Assembly (NCBI RefSeq): GCF_000022065.1
Contig: NC_011898.1
Coordinates: 3,475,501-3,539,500, forward strand
Direction: 5' to 3'
DNA length: 64,000 nucleotides
From: Ruminiclostridium cellulolyticum H10
GTDB lineage: Bacteria; Bacillota; Clostridia; Acetivibrionales; DSM-1351
A model generated the notes under the pieces. That model was not told the origin of the DNA. It saw only the letters and a list, made by a program, of their open reading frames with translations, and did no database searches. The position numbers and the translations under genes are program-made. Positions 17,333 through 25,902 of this stretch are shown here, piece by piece (within the stretch, counting starts at the first letter, position 1; each line of letters starts with the position of its first letter).

Positions 17333-18679
17333 TTAGTTGAGTGATTCTATTGACTTTTCTTCTTGTTTGAAGGAAATATCCTTCCTTCTATATATTCCTA
17401 ACAACATCCCTATGAGTGCCATATTCAGCAGATAGTTTTGACCTCCGTAGGATATAAAAGGCAGGGATATACCAGTCAATGGAAACAAGTTTAGATTTGA
17501 AAGTATATGGATTATCACTTGTATTGAAAACACACAGCATATACCTACTCCCAACAGTTTTCCGTACTCATTCCTTACCTTATTCGATGCCATAAACAAT
17601 CTGATTATTATTAAGCCCAATAGCCCTAATAGGACTACCCCAAAGAGCCAGCCAAATTGTCCTACCACAAAAGTAAAAACACAATCTGTTTCTGAACATG
17701 GTAGTGTCAATTCTTTTGTGTCGCTGCTCATCATCTCTTTGCTCATTCCGATAAATTGGGAACTGCTTTGAATTTTGTGAAGCATAATATTCATCCATCC
17801 AGAGCCCTGAGGGTCTCTCCAAGGATTAGCAAACATTGTAAGCACTTTAAATCTGTATGGTACATATATATAAGTGTAAAGTAAGGTTATTAATATAAAA
17901 CTAATAAGCCCTCCATAGAGTATAAAAAGAGTCTTTTTTCTGTTCCCTTTAAAGCTTTTGCTAACAACGCCGTATGTAACCATTATCGCAAAACCTGCCC
18001 CCAGTATACATGAAAACATTAGTGAGGGTTCCATGAATATTAGTATTAACGGAAGCAATGAACTTAATACCAGTTTCAATAGGTTTCTCGGGGTTCCGTC
18101 ACACCACCTTCTTATAAGACCTGAATAGCTTATTAGAAGTACAGGAATGGCTACAAAGGACGGTGTTATACTAAATCCTCCCAGGACTATAGCTGCTCTG
18201 CCGTATGTGTCAGACCCAAAAAAAGTAATGACTAACAGTAAAAGACATACCGAATAGTATATTGGTAGAGAATATTTTTCAAATCCTACGAAATCAACGA
18301 AATAAAGGATTAATGTAAGAAATGCTCCGGCAACTACAAAGATGATTTGTCTTTTAAAATTAAATGAGTGTGTAGTAATTTGTGAATACTGAAACATTAT
18401 GTAGAGTCCAAATAAAACTATTGACCCCAAAAGTATAATAATAGACCATTCTGTTTTTGGTTTATGAGTATTATGGAGTTGTTTCCCTATTGCAATTGGA
18501 TCTCCCATTTTACGTACAGCTTTTTTGACTGCTTCATCTTCTGACATTCCATCTGATATATGTGTTTCAGTCAACTCCTCAATATGATTTTGCAGTTCCT
18601 CCTGTATTATCCTATGGGCCTTTTTGTACTTGACCTGCCCCAGCACTCTATCAATAAAATTAGCGACACATTGGTTCAA
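17333..18679 (-). CDS. FtsW/RodA/SpoVE-family protein with N-terminal HAAS-type domain
   Basis: About 448 residues. The first 75 (AHRIIQEELQNHIEELTETHI, GMSEDEAVKKAVRKMGDP) match the cytoplasmic permease-prefix/HAAS domain that accompanies PadR regulators. About ten membrane helices of a SEDS protein follow, including the C-terminal GISLPFISYGGQNYLLNMALIGMLL signature. SEDS proteins polymerise peptidoglycan. Start: GGGAGGTG in the end of padR is well spaced for TTG 18679 (GTG 18688 overlaps it). The gene overlaps padR by about 20 bases, so the two are coupled. It is probably a stress- or signal-regulated SEDS paralogue rather than the housekeeping one. Confidence 0.85.
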   Translation of the reverse strand: MNQCVANFIDRVLGQVKYKKAHRIIQEELQNHIEELTETHISDGMSEDEAVKKAVRKMGDPIAIGKQLHNTHKPKTEWSIIILLGSIVLFGLYIMFQYSQITTHSFNFKRQIIFVVAGAFLTLILYFVDFVGFEKYSLPIYYSVCLLLLVITFFGSDTYGRAAIVLGGFSITPSFVAIPVLLISYSGLIRRWCDGTPRNLLKLVLSSLLPLILIFMEPSLMFSCILGAGFAIMVTYGVVSKSFKGNRKKTLFILYGGLISFILITLLYTYIYVPYRFKVLTMFANPWRDPQGSGWMNIMLHKIQSSSQFIGMSKEMMSSDTKELTLPCSETDCVFTFVVGQFGWLFGVVLLGLLGLIIIRLFMASNKVRNEYGKLLGVGICCVFSIQVIIHILSNLNLFPLTGISLPFISYGGQNYLLNMALIGMLLGIYRRKDISFKQEEKSIESLN

Positions 18680-19010
18680 CTTCCCCACCTCCCAATACTT
18701 TTTTTACGGCATCAGCATATTTACTCCACTCTTTTTGTTTATCTTCTAAAAGTTTTCTTCCTTTGACAGTAATCCTGTAGTACTTCCTCTTGCGAGCAGA
18801 ATCAGTTTCTTCCCAGTAGGCCTCAATCATTCCGTCACTTTCCAGAGAATGAAGAATGGGGTACAGAGTTCCTTCCTTGAGTGTAAAAGTATTATCCGAC
18901 CTAAGTTCCAATTCCCTAGTCATCTGATATCCGTACATATCCTCTTTCTCTAGAAGTTTAAGAATGAGCATTGTTGTACTTCCCTTTAACAATTCCTTGT
19001 CGATCTTCAT
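18660..19010 (-). CDS. PadR family transcriptional regulator
   Basis: 116 residues: winged-helix domain (about 10-85, with MLILKLLEKEDMYGYQMTRELE and LKEGTLYPILHSLESDGMIEAYW) and a C-terminal dimerisation helix (GRKLLEDKQKEWSKYADAVKKVL). PadR proteins usually repress a neighbouring membrane-protein gene and release it on ligand binding. GGAGGTAAAT precedes ATG 19010. It heads a two-gene operon with the HAAS-SEDS gene, and a symmetric site lies just after its promoter. Confidence 0.93.
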   Translation of the reverse strand: MKIDKELLKGSTTMLILKLLEKEDMYGYQMTRELELRSDNTFTLKEGTLYPILHSLESDGMIEAYWEETDSARKRKYYRITVKGRKLLEDKQKEWSKYADAVKKVLGGGEVEPMCR

Positions 19011-19030
19011 ATTTACCTCCGAATCCTATG

Positions 19031-19078
19031 CATAGTATATCTATGTATTAATTTACACTTATTTACTAATTATGTCAA
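19031..19078 (-). promoter_or_regulatory. padR promoter and candidate PadR operator
   Basis: On the minus strand: TTGACA (19073-19078), 17 bases, TAAATT (19050-19055). Directly downstream is the symmetric CATAG-N5-CTATG (19031-19045), overlapping the expected transcription start. This fits autorepression. Confidence 0.6.
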
Positions 19079-19164
19079 GAGAAGTAAATGTCGATCAACC
19101 TCAAACAAATAATGACAGCGACTAATTTACTATAATGAGCCGCTGCCATTTAAATTCTTATTTC

Positions 19165-20628
19165 TTATATCTCATATCTCTTTCCTGCTTCAAGAAAACC
19201 CGTCCCAAAGACAATCAGTAATGGGATAACAGGCATATGATACCTTGACTGAACCTCCAGAAACGTGTATGAAAGCAACAGTCCTCCAAATATCATTAGT
19301 ATAATCAGGGAATCATAACGTTTTTCCTTTAATGTATAAAAGCAAGTACACACAGCCATAAGAATAATCAGAATATAAAATACCTGAGATACGGCATAGA
19401 ATATCCTCGGATGCGACTTTATAGTATTTTCAGCTGTGGAGTTCTGTGCAGATATGGTACTCCAGTAATATCCATAATTCTCATTTCCCCATTGTATTTC
19501 AAATTTTTTAAGTGCGAGCTTTGCAAAGCCCACGGGATCGTTTTTTATTCTACTAAAGGCTATGTCCTTGGCTTCCTTTTGAACCTTTTCAAAATTGAAA
19601 TTATTCTTTTTAATTAATGAAAAATCCTCATTGTTAAACATACCATTAGCTTTGCTGTTTGTTCCAATCATCAGATTAAAGCCTGAATCCGATTTGGTAA
19701 TATCAACACCTGTTACCTTCTGTACAGGCAAATTTATAAGGTTAACAACTGCAAAATATACCGCTACAAAAAGCACTACTGACTTAATACTCAATGCTAA
19801 ACTGGTAAGGCTATCTGCTCTGTAACGTTTGTACAGAAGTATGAACACTGCGAAAACAGGCAGCATAATCATTGCCATAGGCCTGATAAGCTGAGCTAAA
19901 GCCGTAATAAAGCCCGCTCCCAGCACCATAAGGTTACCATTCCAAAACCCATGATTTTTGTAAGTGTATTTTTTAATAAAGTAAAGTGTAAGTAATACTG
20001 CCCCTGTAAAAAGTACCAGAAATACATGTTCGGAAGCTATTACAGAGGTATACATAATCTGTGCAGGCCACAAGGCACACAACAATGAAGCCACTCTACC
20101 TGCTTTCTCTCCGTACAGCATTGTACCTCCGGCATATATAATAAAAACAAGCGTCAATGAAAATAGAATATTAAAGATTTTAATTGTCCATAAACCCGAA
20201 CCGAAAATTGAAAAAAGTCCTGCCAATATCATTCCAAAACCGATTTTAAAAGGAAATACTGCATAGAAATCCACGAATCCTTTGAAATCTCCCTGGCTTG
20301 CATTAACACCATAGTTATACAAGTGCAGGAAGTCCGAAAACGGCTGCGTTTGAATATACAAATTCCATATCAAACGTGGGACTATGGCAGCCAAAACCAG
20401 CAGCATTACGAAAACTGCCTTATTTAACTTTGCCAGAATATTCAGCCTATACATTATAAATAAACCTATTCCGGCACCTATAAAGTATACAATGCCTGCA
20501 AAAAAAGGCAGTTTCAGCGTTGAAGTCCCCGACTTAAAGGCGGCAGTCAAAGCTATAGCTGACAGAAGTACAATAGCCCCAAAAACTATAATATAAAATA
20601 TAATATCCTTAATTTTTGTTTTTTTCAA
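19165..20628 (-). CDS. Glycosyltransferase family 39 (ArnT/PMT-like) membrane protein
   Basis: About 487 residues with around 12 membrane helices. The first extracytoplasmic loop contains the expected acidic/aromatic region (LIWNLYIQTQPFSDFLHLYNYG, with the conserved Asp in PFSDF). Members transfer sugars from polyprenyl-phosphate carriers to proteins or glycans outside the membrane. AGGAG at 20638-20642 is better spaced for TTG 20628 than for ATG 20643, which overlaps it. Single gene; acceptor unknown. Confidence 0.8.
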   Translation of the reverse strand: MKKTKIKDIIFYIIVFGAIVLLSAIALTAAFKSGTSTLKLPFFAGIVYFIGAGIGLFIMYRLNILAKLNKAVFVMLLVLAAIVPRLIWNLYIQTQPFSDFLHLYNYGVNASQGDFKGFVDFYAVFPFKIGFGMILAGLFSIFGSGLWTIKIFNILFSLTLVFIIYAGGTMLYGEKAGRVASLLCALWPAQIMYTSVIASEHVFLVLFTGAVLLTLYFIKKYTYKNHGFWNGNLMVLGAGFITALAQLIRPMAMIMLPVFAVFILLYKRYRADSLTSLALSIKSVVLFVAVYFAVVNLINLPVQKVTGVDITKSDSGFNLMIGTNSKANGMFNNEDFSLIKKNNFNFEKVQKEAKDIAFSRIKNDPVGFAKLALKKFEIQWGNENYGYYWSTISAQNSTAENTIKSHPRIFYAVSQVFYILIILMAVCTCFYTLKEKRYDSLIILMIFGGLLLSYTFLEVQSRYHMPVIPLLIVFGTGFLEAGKRYEI

Positions 20629-20767
20629 AACATCACTCCTCATAATTAAATACTTAGCGATTACAATTTATTTTAGCATAACTGGATAAATAATACCTTA
20701 TAATTTGATTTTCGTATATTCATATGATAAGCTAAAGTTCAATATATATTTTTCAAGAGGTAGGATA

Positions 20768-21610
20768 ATGCATACACAGAATATATACAAGAATTATGAA
20801 CCGGCTGTTACTGCTCCTGACAAGGATTACAAATGCGGCTACTGGTTTATTTTTTGTTCAAATAAACTGCTTATTGTTAACAATGAAAATGAAGCAAAAA
20901 TTCCGCAATACAATGAATTATCAGAGCTTAGTCAGGTATTAACTTCCCCATTGTATCTTGGAAGGTTTTATGGTCTGCCTGCATATTGTATTGGGCTCGC
21001 CGACAGCACACAAGCACCGTCGGGAATGTCTTTTGTCGATTTGAGGTCAACCTTCGGTGTATTGGATGAGGCCTCTTTTTTGCTGGCAAGTAAGGCTGTG
21101 CAGGTAGTGGCTTGGGAGCAGACCCACCGCTTTTGCGGAAAATGTGGTTCTTTAACGCAAGACCTTTCCGGCGAGCGTGCAAAGGTCTGTCCTAAATGTG
21201 GTTTTATAAGCTATCCCAGAATATGTCCCGCAGTAATTACCGCAGTTTTTAAGGAAAATAAGATATTGCTGGCTCATGCACGCTCCTTCAAAGGTGACAT
21301 ACACAGCTTGATTGCCGGATTTGTGGAGGCAGGAGAAACACTTGAGGAAGCTGTTGAAAGGGAGATAATGGAGGAAATCAGTATAAAGGTGAAAAACATA
21401 AAGTACTGGGGCAGTCAGCCTTGGCCCTACCCTAACTCACTTATGCTTGGATTTACGGCGGAGTATGAGGGCGGAGAAATAAACGTAGACGGAGTCGAAA
21501 TATCCCACGCACATTGGTATGACGTTGAAAACCTTCCCGAACTGCCCCCCAAGGTCAGTATCGCCAGAAAGATAATCGATTGGTACACAATGGAACACTC
21601 ATCAAGCTAA
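20768..21610 (+). CDS. nudC: NAD+ diphosphatase (NudC-type Nudix hydrolase)
   Basis: 280 residues. Order: an N-terminal NUDIX-like domain, a four-cysteine zinc ribbon (FCGKCG and CPKCGF) and a C-terminal Nudix domain with the full box GFVEAGETLEEAVEREIMEEI. The SQPWPYPNSLMLGF segment after the box is diagnostic for NudC, which cuts NAD(H) and can decap NAD-capped RNA. Start ATG 20768 follows AGAGGTAGGAT; an in-frame upstream extension lacks a ribosome site. Confidence 0.93.
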   Translation: MHTQNIYKNYEPAVTAPDKDYKCGYWFIFCSNKLLIVNNENEAKIPQYNELSELSQVLTSPLYLGRFYGLPAYCIGLADSTQAPSGMSFVDLRSTFGVLDEASFLLASKAVQVVAWEQTHRFCGKCGSLTQDLSGERAKVCPKCGFISYPRICPAVITAVFKENKILLAHARSFKGDIHSLIAGFVEAGETLEEAVEREIMEEISIKVKNIKYWGSQPWPYPNSLMLGFTAEYEGGEINVDGVEISHAHWYDVENLPELPPKVSIARKIIDWYTMEHSSS

Positions 21611-21624
21611 TTTATATATTTACT

Positions 21625-21670
21625 GAAAAATGGCCGCATCCCCGTCTGATACAGGGTTGCAGCCATTTTC
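21625..21670. terminator. Bidirectional terminator between nudC and hsp20
   Basis: AAAATGGC (21627-21634) pairs with GCCATTTT (21662-21669) and extends inward. Each side has A/T tracts suited to one direction. The flanking genes converge here. Confidence 0.7.
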
Positions 21671-21675
21671 TATTT

Positions 21676-22113
21676 TTATTGAATTTCTATTCTGTTTTTA
21701 ACCTTTTTGGTTTCACTCTTCGGAAGAACAATTGTGAGAATACCGTTTTCGTATTTTGCGGAAACATCCTCATTTTTAACGTTCTCAACATAAAAGCTTC
21801 TGCTGAAGGAGCCATATCTTCTTTCTTTTCTTATATAGTTATCTCTCTCTTCATTTGATTCCTGATTCTGTTCAACTGCGATAGTAAGTGTATCGTCTCT
21901 CAAATCCAGCTTGATATCTTCTTTTGTAACACCTGGAATTTCAGCTTCTACGATAAATTCCTTATCGTTTTCCTTGATATCTGCTCTTATAGGATTTCCA
22001 CCTGTAAATCCTATAAAGGAATCGTTAAATAAACTATTGAACATGTTCTCAATATCAAACAGGCTTCCTCTTTCTTGTAATTTGTGATTTCTAAATGGAA
22101 CTATTCCAAACAT
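21676..22113 (-). CDS. Hsp20/alpha-crystallin family small heat-shock protein
   Basis: 145 residues: short N-terminal arm (MFGIVPFRNH), alpha-crystallin beta-sandwich (about 45-135, VEAEIPGVTKEDIKLDLRDDTLTI), and the family signature near the end (YENGILTIVLPK). It acts as an ATP-independent holdase. GGGAGGTG precedes ATG 22113; the GTG three codons earlier overlaps the ribosome site. Its promoter carries two CtsR-type operators. Confidence 0.95.
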   Translation of the reverse strand: MFGIVPFRNHKLQERGSLFDIENMFNSLFNDSFIGFTGGNPIRADIKENDKEFIVEAEIPGVTKEDIKLDLRDDTLTIAVEQNQESNEERDNYIRKERRYGSFSRSFYVENVKNEDVSAKYENGILTIVLPKSETKKVKNRIEIQ

Positions 22114-22150
22114 ACAAAACACCTCCCAAATAATTTTATTTATTTTTAAC

Positions 22151-22231
22151 TTTGACTTTCCTTGACCTTGTGATTATATTTTACTATCTATAATTTAATC
22201 TTTCAATATTCTATTTTGACTTTCTCTGACC
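22151..22231 (-). promoter_or_regulatory. hsp20 promoter flanked by two CtsR-type operators
   Basis: On the minus strand the sites GGTCAGAGAAAGTCAAA (22215-22231) and GGTCAAGGAAAGTCAAA (22151-22167) each match the CtsR heptad repeat RGTCAAA-NAN-RGTCAAA with one mismatch. Between them lies a promoter: TTGAAA (22201-22206), 17 bases, TAAAAT (22178-22183). Bound CtsR at both sites would clamp the promoter. Confidence 0.85.
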
Positions 22232-22280
22232 TTAGTGCATTATAAAACCTTGTTTTCCTAAAATACATTCCAAATTCTTA

Positions 22281-23849
22281 TTATCTCTTTAAATTCCTCA
22301 CTCTTTTGTTTTTGATACCAAGCAGTTGCAGCAGTTCACGCCAGTCTATAACCCCAACCAAAGCCATTAGAAAAACTGCTATTATAATATATGCACATAC
22401 AGCGAATAATGTTTGCCATGCAAATGAGAGGTTCATAAAATTAAAGAAGCTATATATGTATTTACTGAATAGTACAAGAATTGCGGTAACTCCTGCCGGC
22501 AGTACTACCCACCTTCTTAAATCTATCATCATTCCAGTATTTTTGGTTATTATTATAAAATTAAGGATACAGAAAATTAAATAGCTGATTATAATACCAA
22601 AAACATATGCTGGTATCCCATATACGGGTATCAGATAATATACACAGAGAATCCGGATAACCGAACCTATTATAGAATTCGTAAGTAAAAGCCCCTGTTT
22701 TCCCAAGCCGTTCATGATTCCGGTCAATATCTGCTGAAGATAAATAAATATGCAGGTAAATGATAATAGAAACATTGTACTTCCAACGTTCTGTCCGGGA
22801 TATACCATATCTGATATTTTGTTTGGGTAGCAGGCAAATAGTGCCATAAATATAAAACCAACTACCATGGTAATCTGAATTGATTTCGATATTCTGAAAT
22901 TAACTCTGCTATAATTCTTTAGTGACATTGATTCAGATATAGCAGGAACAAGTGTTGTTGCAAGTGATGTTGTTACCAATGCAGGAAAAAATATCAGCGG
23001 CATCGCCATTCCGGCCAATTTTCCATACTCTTCCATACACTGTATGTAATTCAGTCCTCCTACAAGAAGTCTTCTCGGAATAAGAATTACTTCTATTGCC
23101 TGCATAACGGACATTATAAACCTATTAAAGGAAATGGGTACTGCACAGTTTAAAATAGATTTTACCAGTTCTCTTTTTCTTGTACGGCCTTTATTATTTT
23201 TTGCAATAGTATGCGGATATTTTTTATATCGGTAATAGACTGCCAGCACAAATAAATTGGACATTTCACCCAATGCCATACCCAAGGTAGCCAATGCACA
23301 AGCATATTCAAGGCCTGCTTCTAAAAACTGTGAGGCGAATACCAATACTATAACTATTTTAACAAGCTGCTCAACAATCTGAGATACAGCTGTAGGCGTC
23401 ACTTCCTGTATTCCGTAAAAATACCCCTTATAGGCTGAAGCTGCAGCTATAAAAGGTATGCAGGGCAGTAATATCCACACTGAAAAATACGTTCTGCTGT
23501 CCTTTAATAAAACATTTACTATGAAATCAATATTAAAATATAATACTAGTGATACAAATACACTTGTAACAAAAACTGCAAACAATCCTACCTTGGATAT
23601 TCGTTTTATGTTAACAGCATTACCTTTTGCAAGCTCTTCAGCTACCATCTTTGAGACTGCAATGGAGACACCTGAGGTTAATGTCAGAATTATCAAGGCA
23701 TAAAGCGGTACAATAAGCTGATAAACTCCCATGCCCTCTGCACCAATAAGATTGGACAAATATATTCTATAAACGAAACCTATAATTCTTGTTACCAAGC
23801 CTGCGGCCATCAAAATTATTGCACCAGTTATAAACGTTTTTTTGGTCAT
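22281..23849 (-). CDS. spoVB: SpoVB/MurJ-type polysaccharide flippase of the MOP superfamily
   Basis: 522 residues with about 14 membrane helices. The N-terminus (FITGAIILMAAGLVTRIIGFVYRIYLSNLIGAEGMGVYQL) is the classic SpoVB/YtgP start. Such proteins move lipid-linked glycan precursors across the membrane; SpoVB serves spore cortex synthesis in Bacillus. GAGGT precedes ATG 23849. Assignment as SpoVB rather than a vegetative MurJ paralogue is by similarity of the opening residues only. Confidence 0.85.
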   Translation of the reverse strand: MTKKTFITGAIILMAAGLVTRIIGFVYRIYLSNLIGAEGMGVYQLIVPLYALIILTLTSGVSIAVSKMVAEELAKGNAVNIKRISKVGLFAVFVTSVFVSLVLYFNIDFIVNVLLKDSRTYFSVWILLPCIPFIAAASAYKGYFYGIQEVTPTAVSQIVEQLVKIVIVLVFASQFLEAGLEYACALATLGMALGEMSNLFVLAVYYRYKKYPHTIAKNNKGRTRKRELVKSILNCAVPISFNRFIMSVMQAIEVILIPRRLLVGGLNYIQCMEEYGKLAGMAMPLIFFPALVTTSLATTLVPAISESMSLKNYSRVNFRISKSIQITMVVGFIFMALFACYPNKISDMVYPGQNVGSTMFLLSFTCIFIYLQQILTGIMNGLGKQGLLLTNSIIGSVIRILCVYYLIPVYGIPAYVFGIIISYLIFCILNFIIITKNTGMMIDLRRWVVLPAGVTAILVLFSKYIYSFFNFMNLSFAWQTLFAVCAYIIIAVFLMALVGVIDWRELLQLLGIKNKRVRNLKR

Positions 23850-24232
23850 GTGTACCTCGGCATATTATAATCTTAAACTATAATATTGATGTTGTTAACC
23901 TTTTATGACTCTAGGTTTCCGGCTGTATGGCATATATTACAGGTTGATACTCGGTAACAGGTAATTTATAATAACCCCATCAGCTGCAAATCCATTACGC
24001 ATTTATGTGTAAGCAGCATACAGCTTATATAAGCAGTCAGGCATGTGGCCTTAAAATGAATCTAGTGAACAATTTGTTCGTCACTAAACAGATCAAGTTT
24101 TTTTGAACATTTATTTAATTTGATAACGGACATTTAGATATAGAGAAAGACGATGACAGGGATTAAAAATAAGCCCGGAGTTCATTAGCCTTATTTTTTG
24201 TGCTTTTGAACAGGGGCTAAATGGAGGTCAAT
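23850..24232. other. Intergenic region between spoVB and NlpC/P60 gene
   Basis: 383 bases with no gene. The one clear element is a hairpin at 24167-24196 (AAATAAG / CTTATTT, 16-base loop) followed by six T, 25 bases before the NlpC/P60 ribosome site. It could be a terminator or attenuator in a leader. I looked for c-di-AMP (ydaO-type) and c-di-GMP riboswitch cores and did not see them. Confidence 0.4.
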
Positions 24233-25030
24233 ATGATTAATCTTAATAAGAGGTTTGTATCAAGTTTTATAGTTTTGTCTTTATGTGCGGTTACAGCTGT
24301 ACCTATTTACAATCTTACAGCTATAAAAGAGGAAAAAAAGGTATTTCCTGAAATCGAATTGAACATGTCTGAGACGGAGAAGACAGTAAAATCGGAACGC
24401 CAATTATTATATACTAGTTTAAACTACTCGGCGGTGGAAGCGACTAAAACAGAACCGACACAAGCGGTAACTAAAGCCGCACCAGCAAAAGAAACTGCAA
24501 GTTCTGTAAAAAAGACAACCACAAGTAAGACTAAAACAGCAACTACAAGCACCATTAAAAAAACATCCACAGTAAAAAAAGCAGCTGTGTCACAAACTAC
24601 AAGAAAAACTGTTACAAAGCCGTCCACAAGCAGAAGTAATACAAGTACGGCTCCTGCAACAACGTCAAAGGCTTCGGTTGTAATATCTACTGCAAAAAAA
24701 TATATAGGTGTACCTTATGTATGGGGTGGTACAACTCCAAGCGGCTTTGACTGTTCCGGTTATATTAAATACGTTTTTGCAAAACACGGAATAAGCCTTC
24801 CTAGAACTGCTGCAGAGCAATACAATGCCGGTTCATATGTCTCAAAGGCAAATCTTAAAGCCGGAGACTTAGTCTTTTTTACAACATATAAGCCAGGTCC
24901 GTCCCACTTGGGTATTTATCTGGGTAACGGAAGTTTTATTCATGCAAGTTCTTCACAGGGAGTTATTATCTCTAGCCTTAGCAACAGCTACTTTGCTGAG
25001 AGATATATAGGGGCTAGAAGAATTATATAA
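24233..25030 (+). CDS. Secreted NlpC/P60 peptidoglycan endopeptidase
   Basis: 265 residues. A signal or anchor segment (about 8-30), then a low-complexity Thr/Lys/Ser linker (about 70-145) that probably threads the wall, then a C40 peptidase domain with catalytic Cys174 (GFDCSGYIKYVF) and His225 (PSHLGIYLGNG). It cleaves stem-peptide bonds. GGAGG at 24223-24227 fixes the start at ATG 24233. A hairpin in the leader may attenuate transcription. Confidence 0.9.
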   Translation: MINLNKRFVSSFIVLSLCAVTAVPIYNLTAIKEEKKVFPEIELNMSETEKTVKSERQLLYTSLNYSAVEATKTEPTQAVTKAAPAKETASSVKKTTTSKTKTATTSTIKKTSTVKKAAVSQTTRKTVTKPSTSRSNTSTAPATTSKASVVISTAKKYIGVPYVWGGTTPSGFDCSGYIKYVFAKHGISLPRTAAEQYNAGSYVSKANLKAGDLVFFTTYKPGPSHLGIYLGNGSFIHASSSQGVIISSLSNSYFAERYIGARRII

Positions 25031-25075
25031 TTAATTATTTTTGTGTTACACAAATTTTACAAATAGGTTGCAGAT

Positions 25076-25101
25076 AACTGCAGCCTTTTTTGTTGTTCTT
25101 G
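25076..25101 (+). terminator. Terminator after NlpC/P60 gene
   Basis: GGTTGCAG (25076-25083) pairs with CTGCAGCC (25088-25095), four-base loop, six T. Confidence 0.8.
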
Positions 25102-25149
25102 TGGTAAAATGGTAATATGTCGCTTTTTAACGGAGGATGAGGATAGCGT

Positions 25150-25902
25150 ATGAAACTGGATAAACTGATCGAAAAATTAAGCCCTAGGCTTAGTCATAGA
25201 AGTCTCATAGCTATGATAGTTATCCTTTCAGTAGCCATTATTGCATTATTGGGTATAATTTTTAGAAATGATGTTATTTTACCTCTAAGCAGTCTCACAT
25301 CCCATAGTGAAGATTCAAATGTCGCTTCTATGCCTCCTTTGGTGGTAATAGACCCGGGACACGGAGGAAGCGAACCCGGAGCAGGCAGCGGTTCAATAAA
25401 TGAAAAGGAAATTACTCTTGCTATCTCATTAGAAGTAGAAAAAATACTTAATGAAAAAAATATTGACAATATACTCACCAGAAGTAATGACACTGCCGTA
25501 AGTCTGGAAGACAGGGCAAAGCTTGCCAACGAGAAAAAAAGCACACTGTTCATAAGTATACATAATAATTCTTTTACCGATCCGGCTTCTCACGGAGTCC
25601 TTACTACATATAACCCATATTCACCTATCGGCAAGAGTAATGCAGAAATTATGCAATCAAAGCTTAAAACTCTTGGGATGTATAATAGGAAAATCGTACC
25701 ACGCCCGAATTTGTACGTTCTTCGTCATACGAAAATGCCGTCATTGCTTCTGGAAATAGGTTTTATTTCAAATAAGAATGATCTAAAACTTTTAACCTCT
25801 TCCGATTTTCAAAAAAAATGTGCCATACAGATTGTAAAGGGCATAGAAGAAATTCTGGAGACAAATGCTACTGCCTCATCAGAAAGCTCCTCAGAAGTGT
25901 GA
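25150..25902 (+). CDS. N-acetylmuramoyl-L-alanine amidase (Amidase_3)
   Basis: 250 residues: one N-terminal membrane segment (about 19-40) and a zinc amidase domain (about 62-235). Zinc ligands are His in DPGHGG, Glu in NEKEIT and His in SIHNN; the catalytic Glu is in LLLEIGFIS. A CwlD-like role in spore cortex is possible from size and anchoring, but not shown. Its 3' end overlaps the end of dusB by 35 bases. Confidence 0.92.
   Translation: MKLDKLIEKLSPRLSHRSLIAMIVILSVAIIALLGIIFRNDVILPLSSLTSHSEDSNVASMPPLVVIDPGHGGSEPGAGSGSINEKEITLAISLEVEKILNEKNIDNILTRSNDTAVSLEDRAKLANEKKSTLFISIHNNSFTDPASHGVLTTYNPYSPIGKSNAEIMQSKLKTLGMYNRKIVPRPNLYVLRHTKMPSLLLEIGFISNKNDLKLLTSSDFQKKCAIQIVKGIEEILETNATASSESSSEV

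Noticed and set aside
23850-24220. Riboswitch upstream of the NlpC/P60 gene
   Set aside because: Such genes often have c-di-AMP riboswitches, but the conserved core sequences of that class and of c-di-GMP classes are not visible; only a terminator-like hairpin can be supported.
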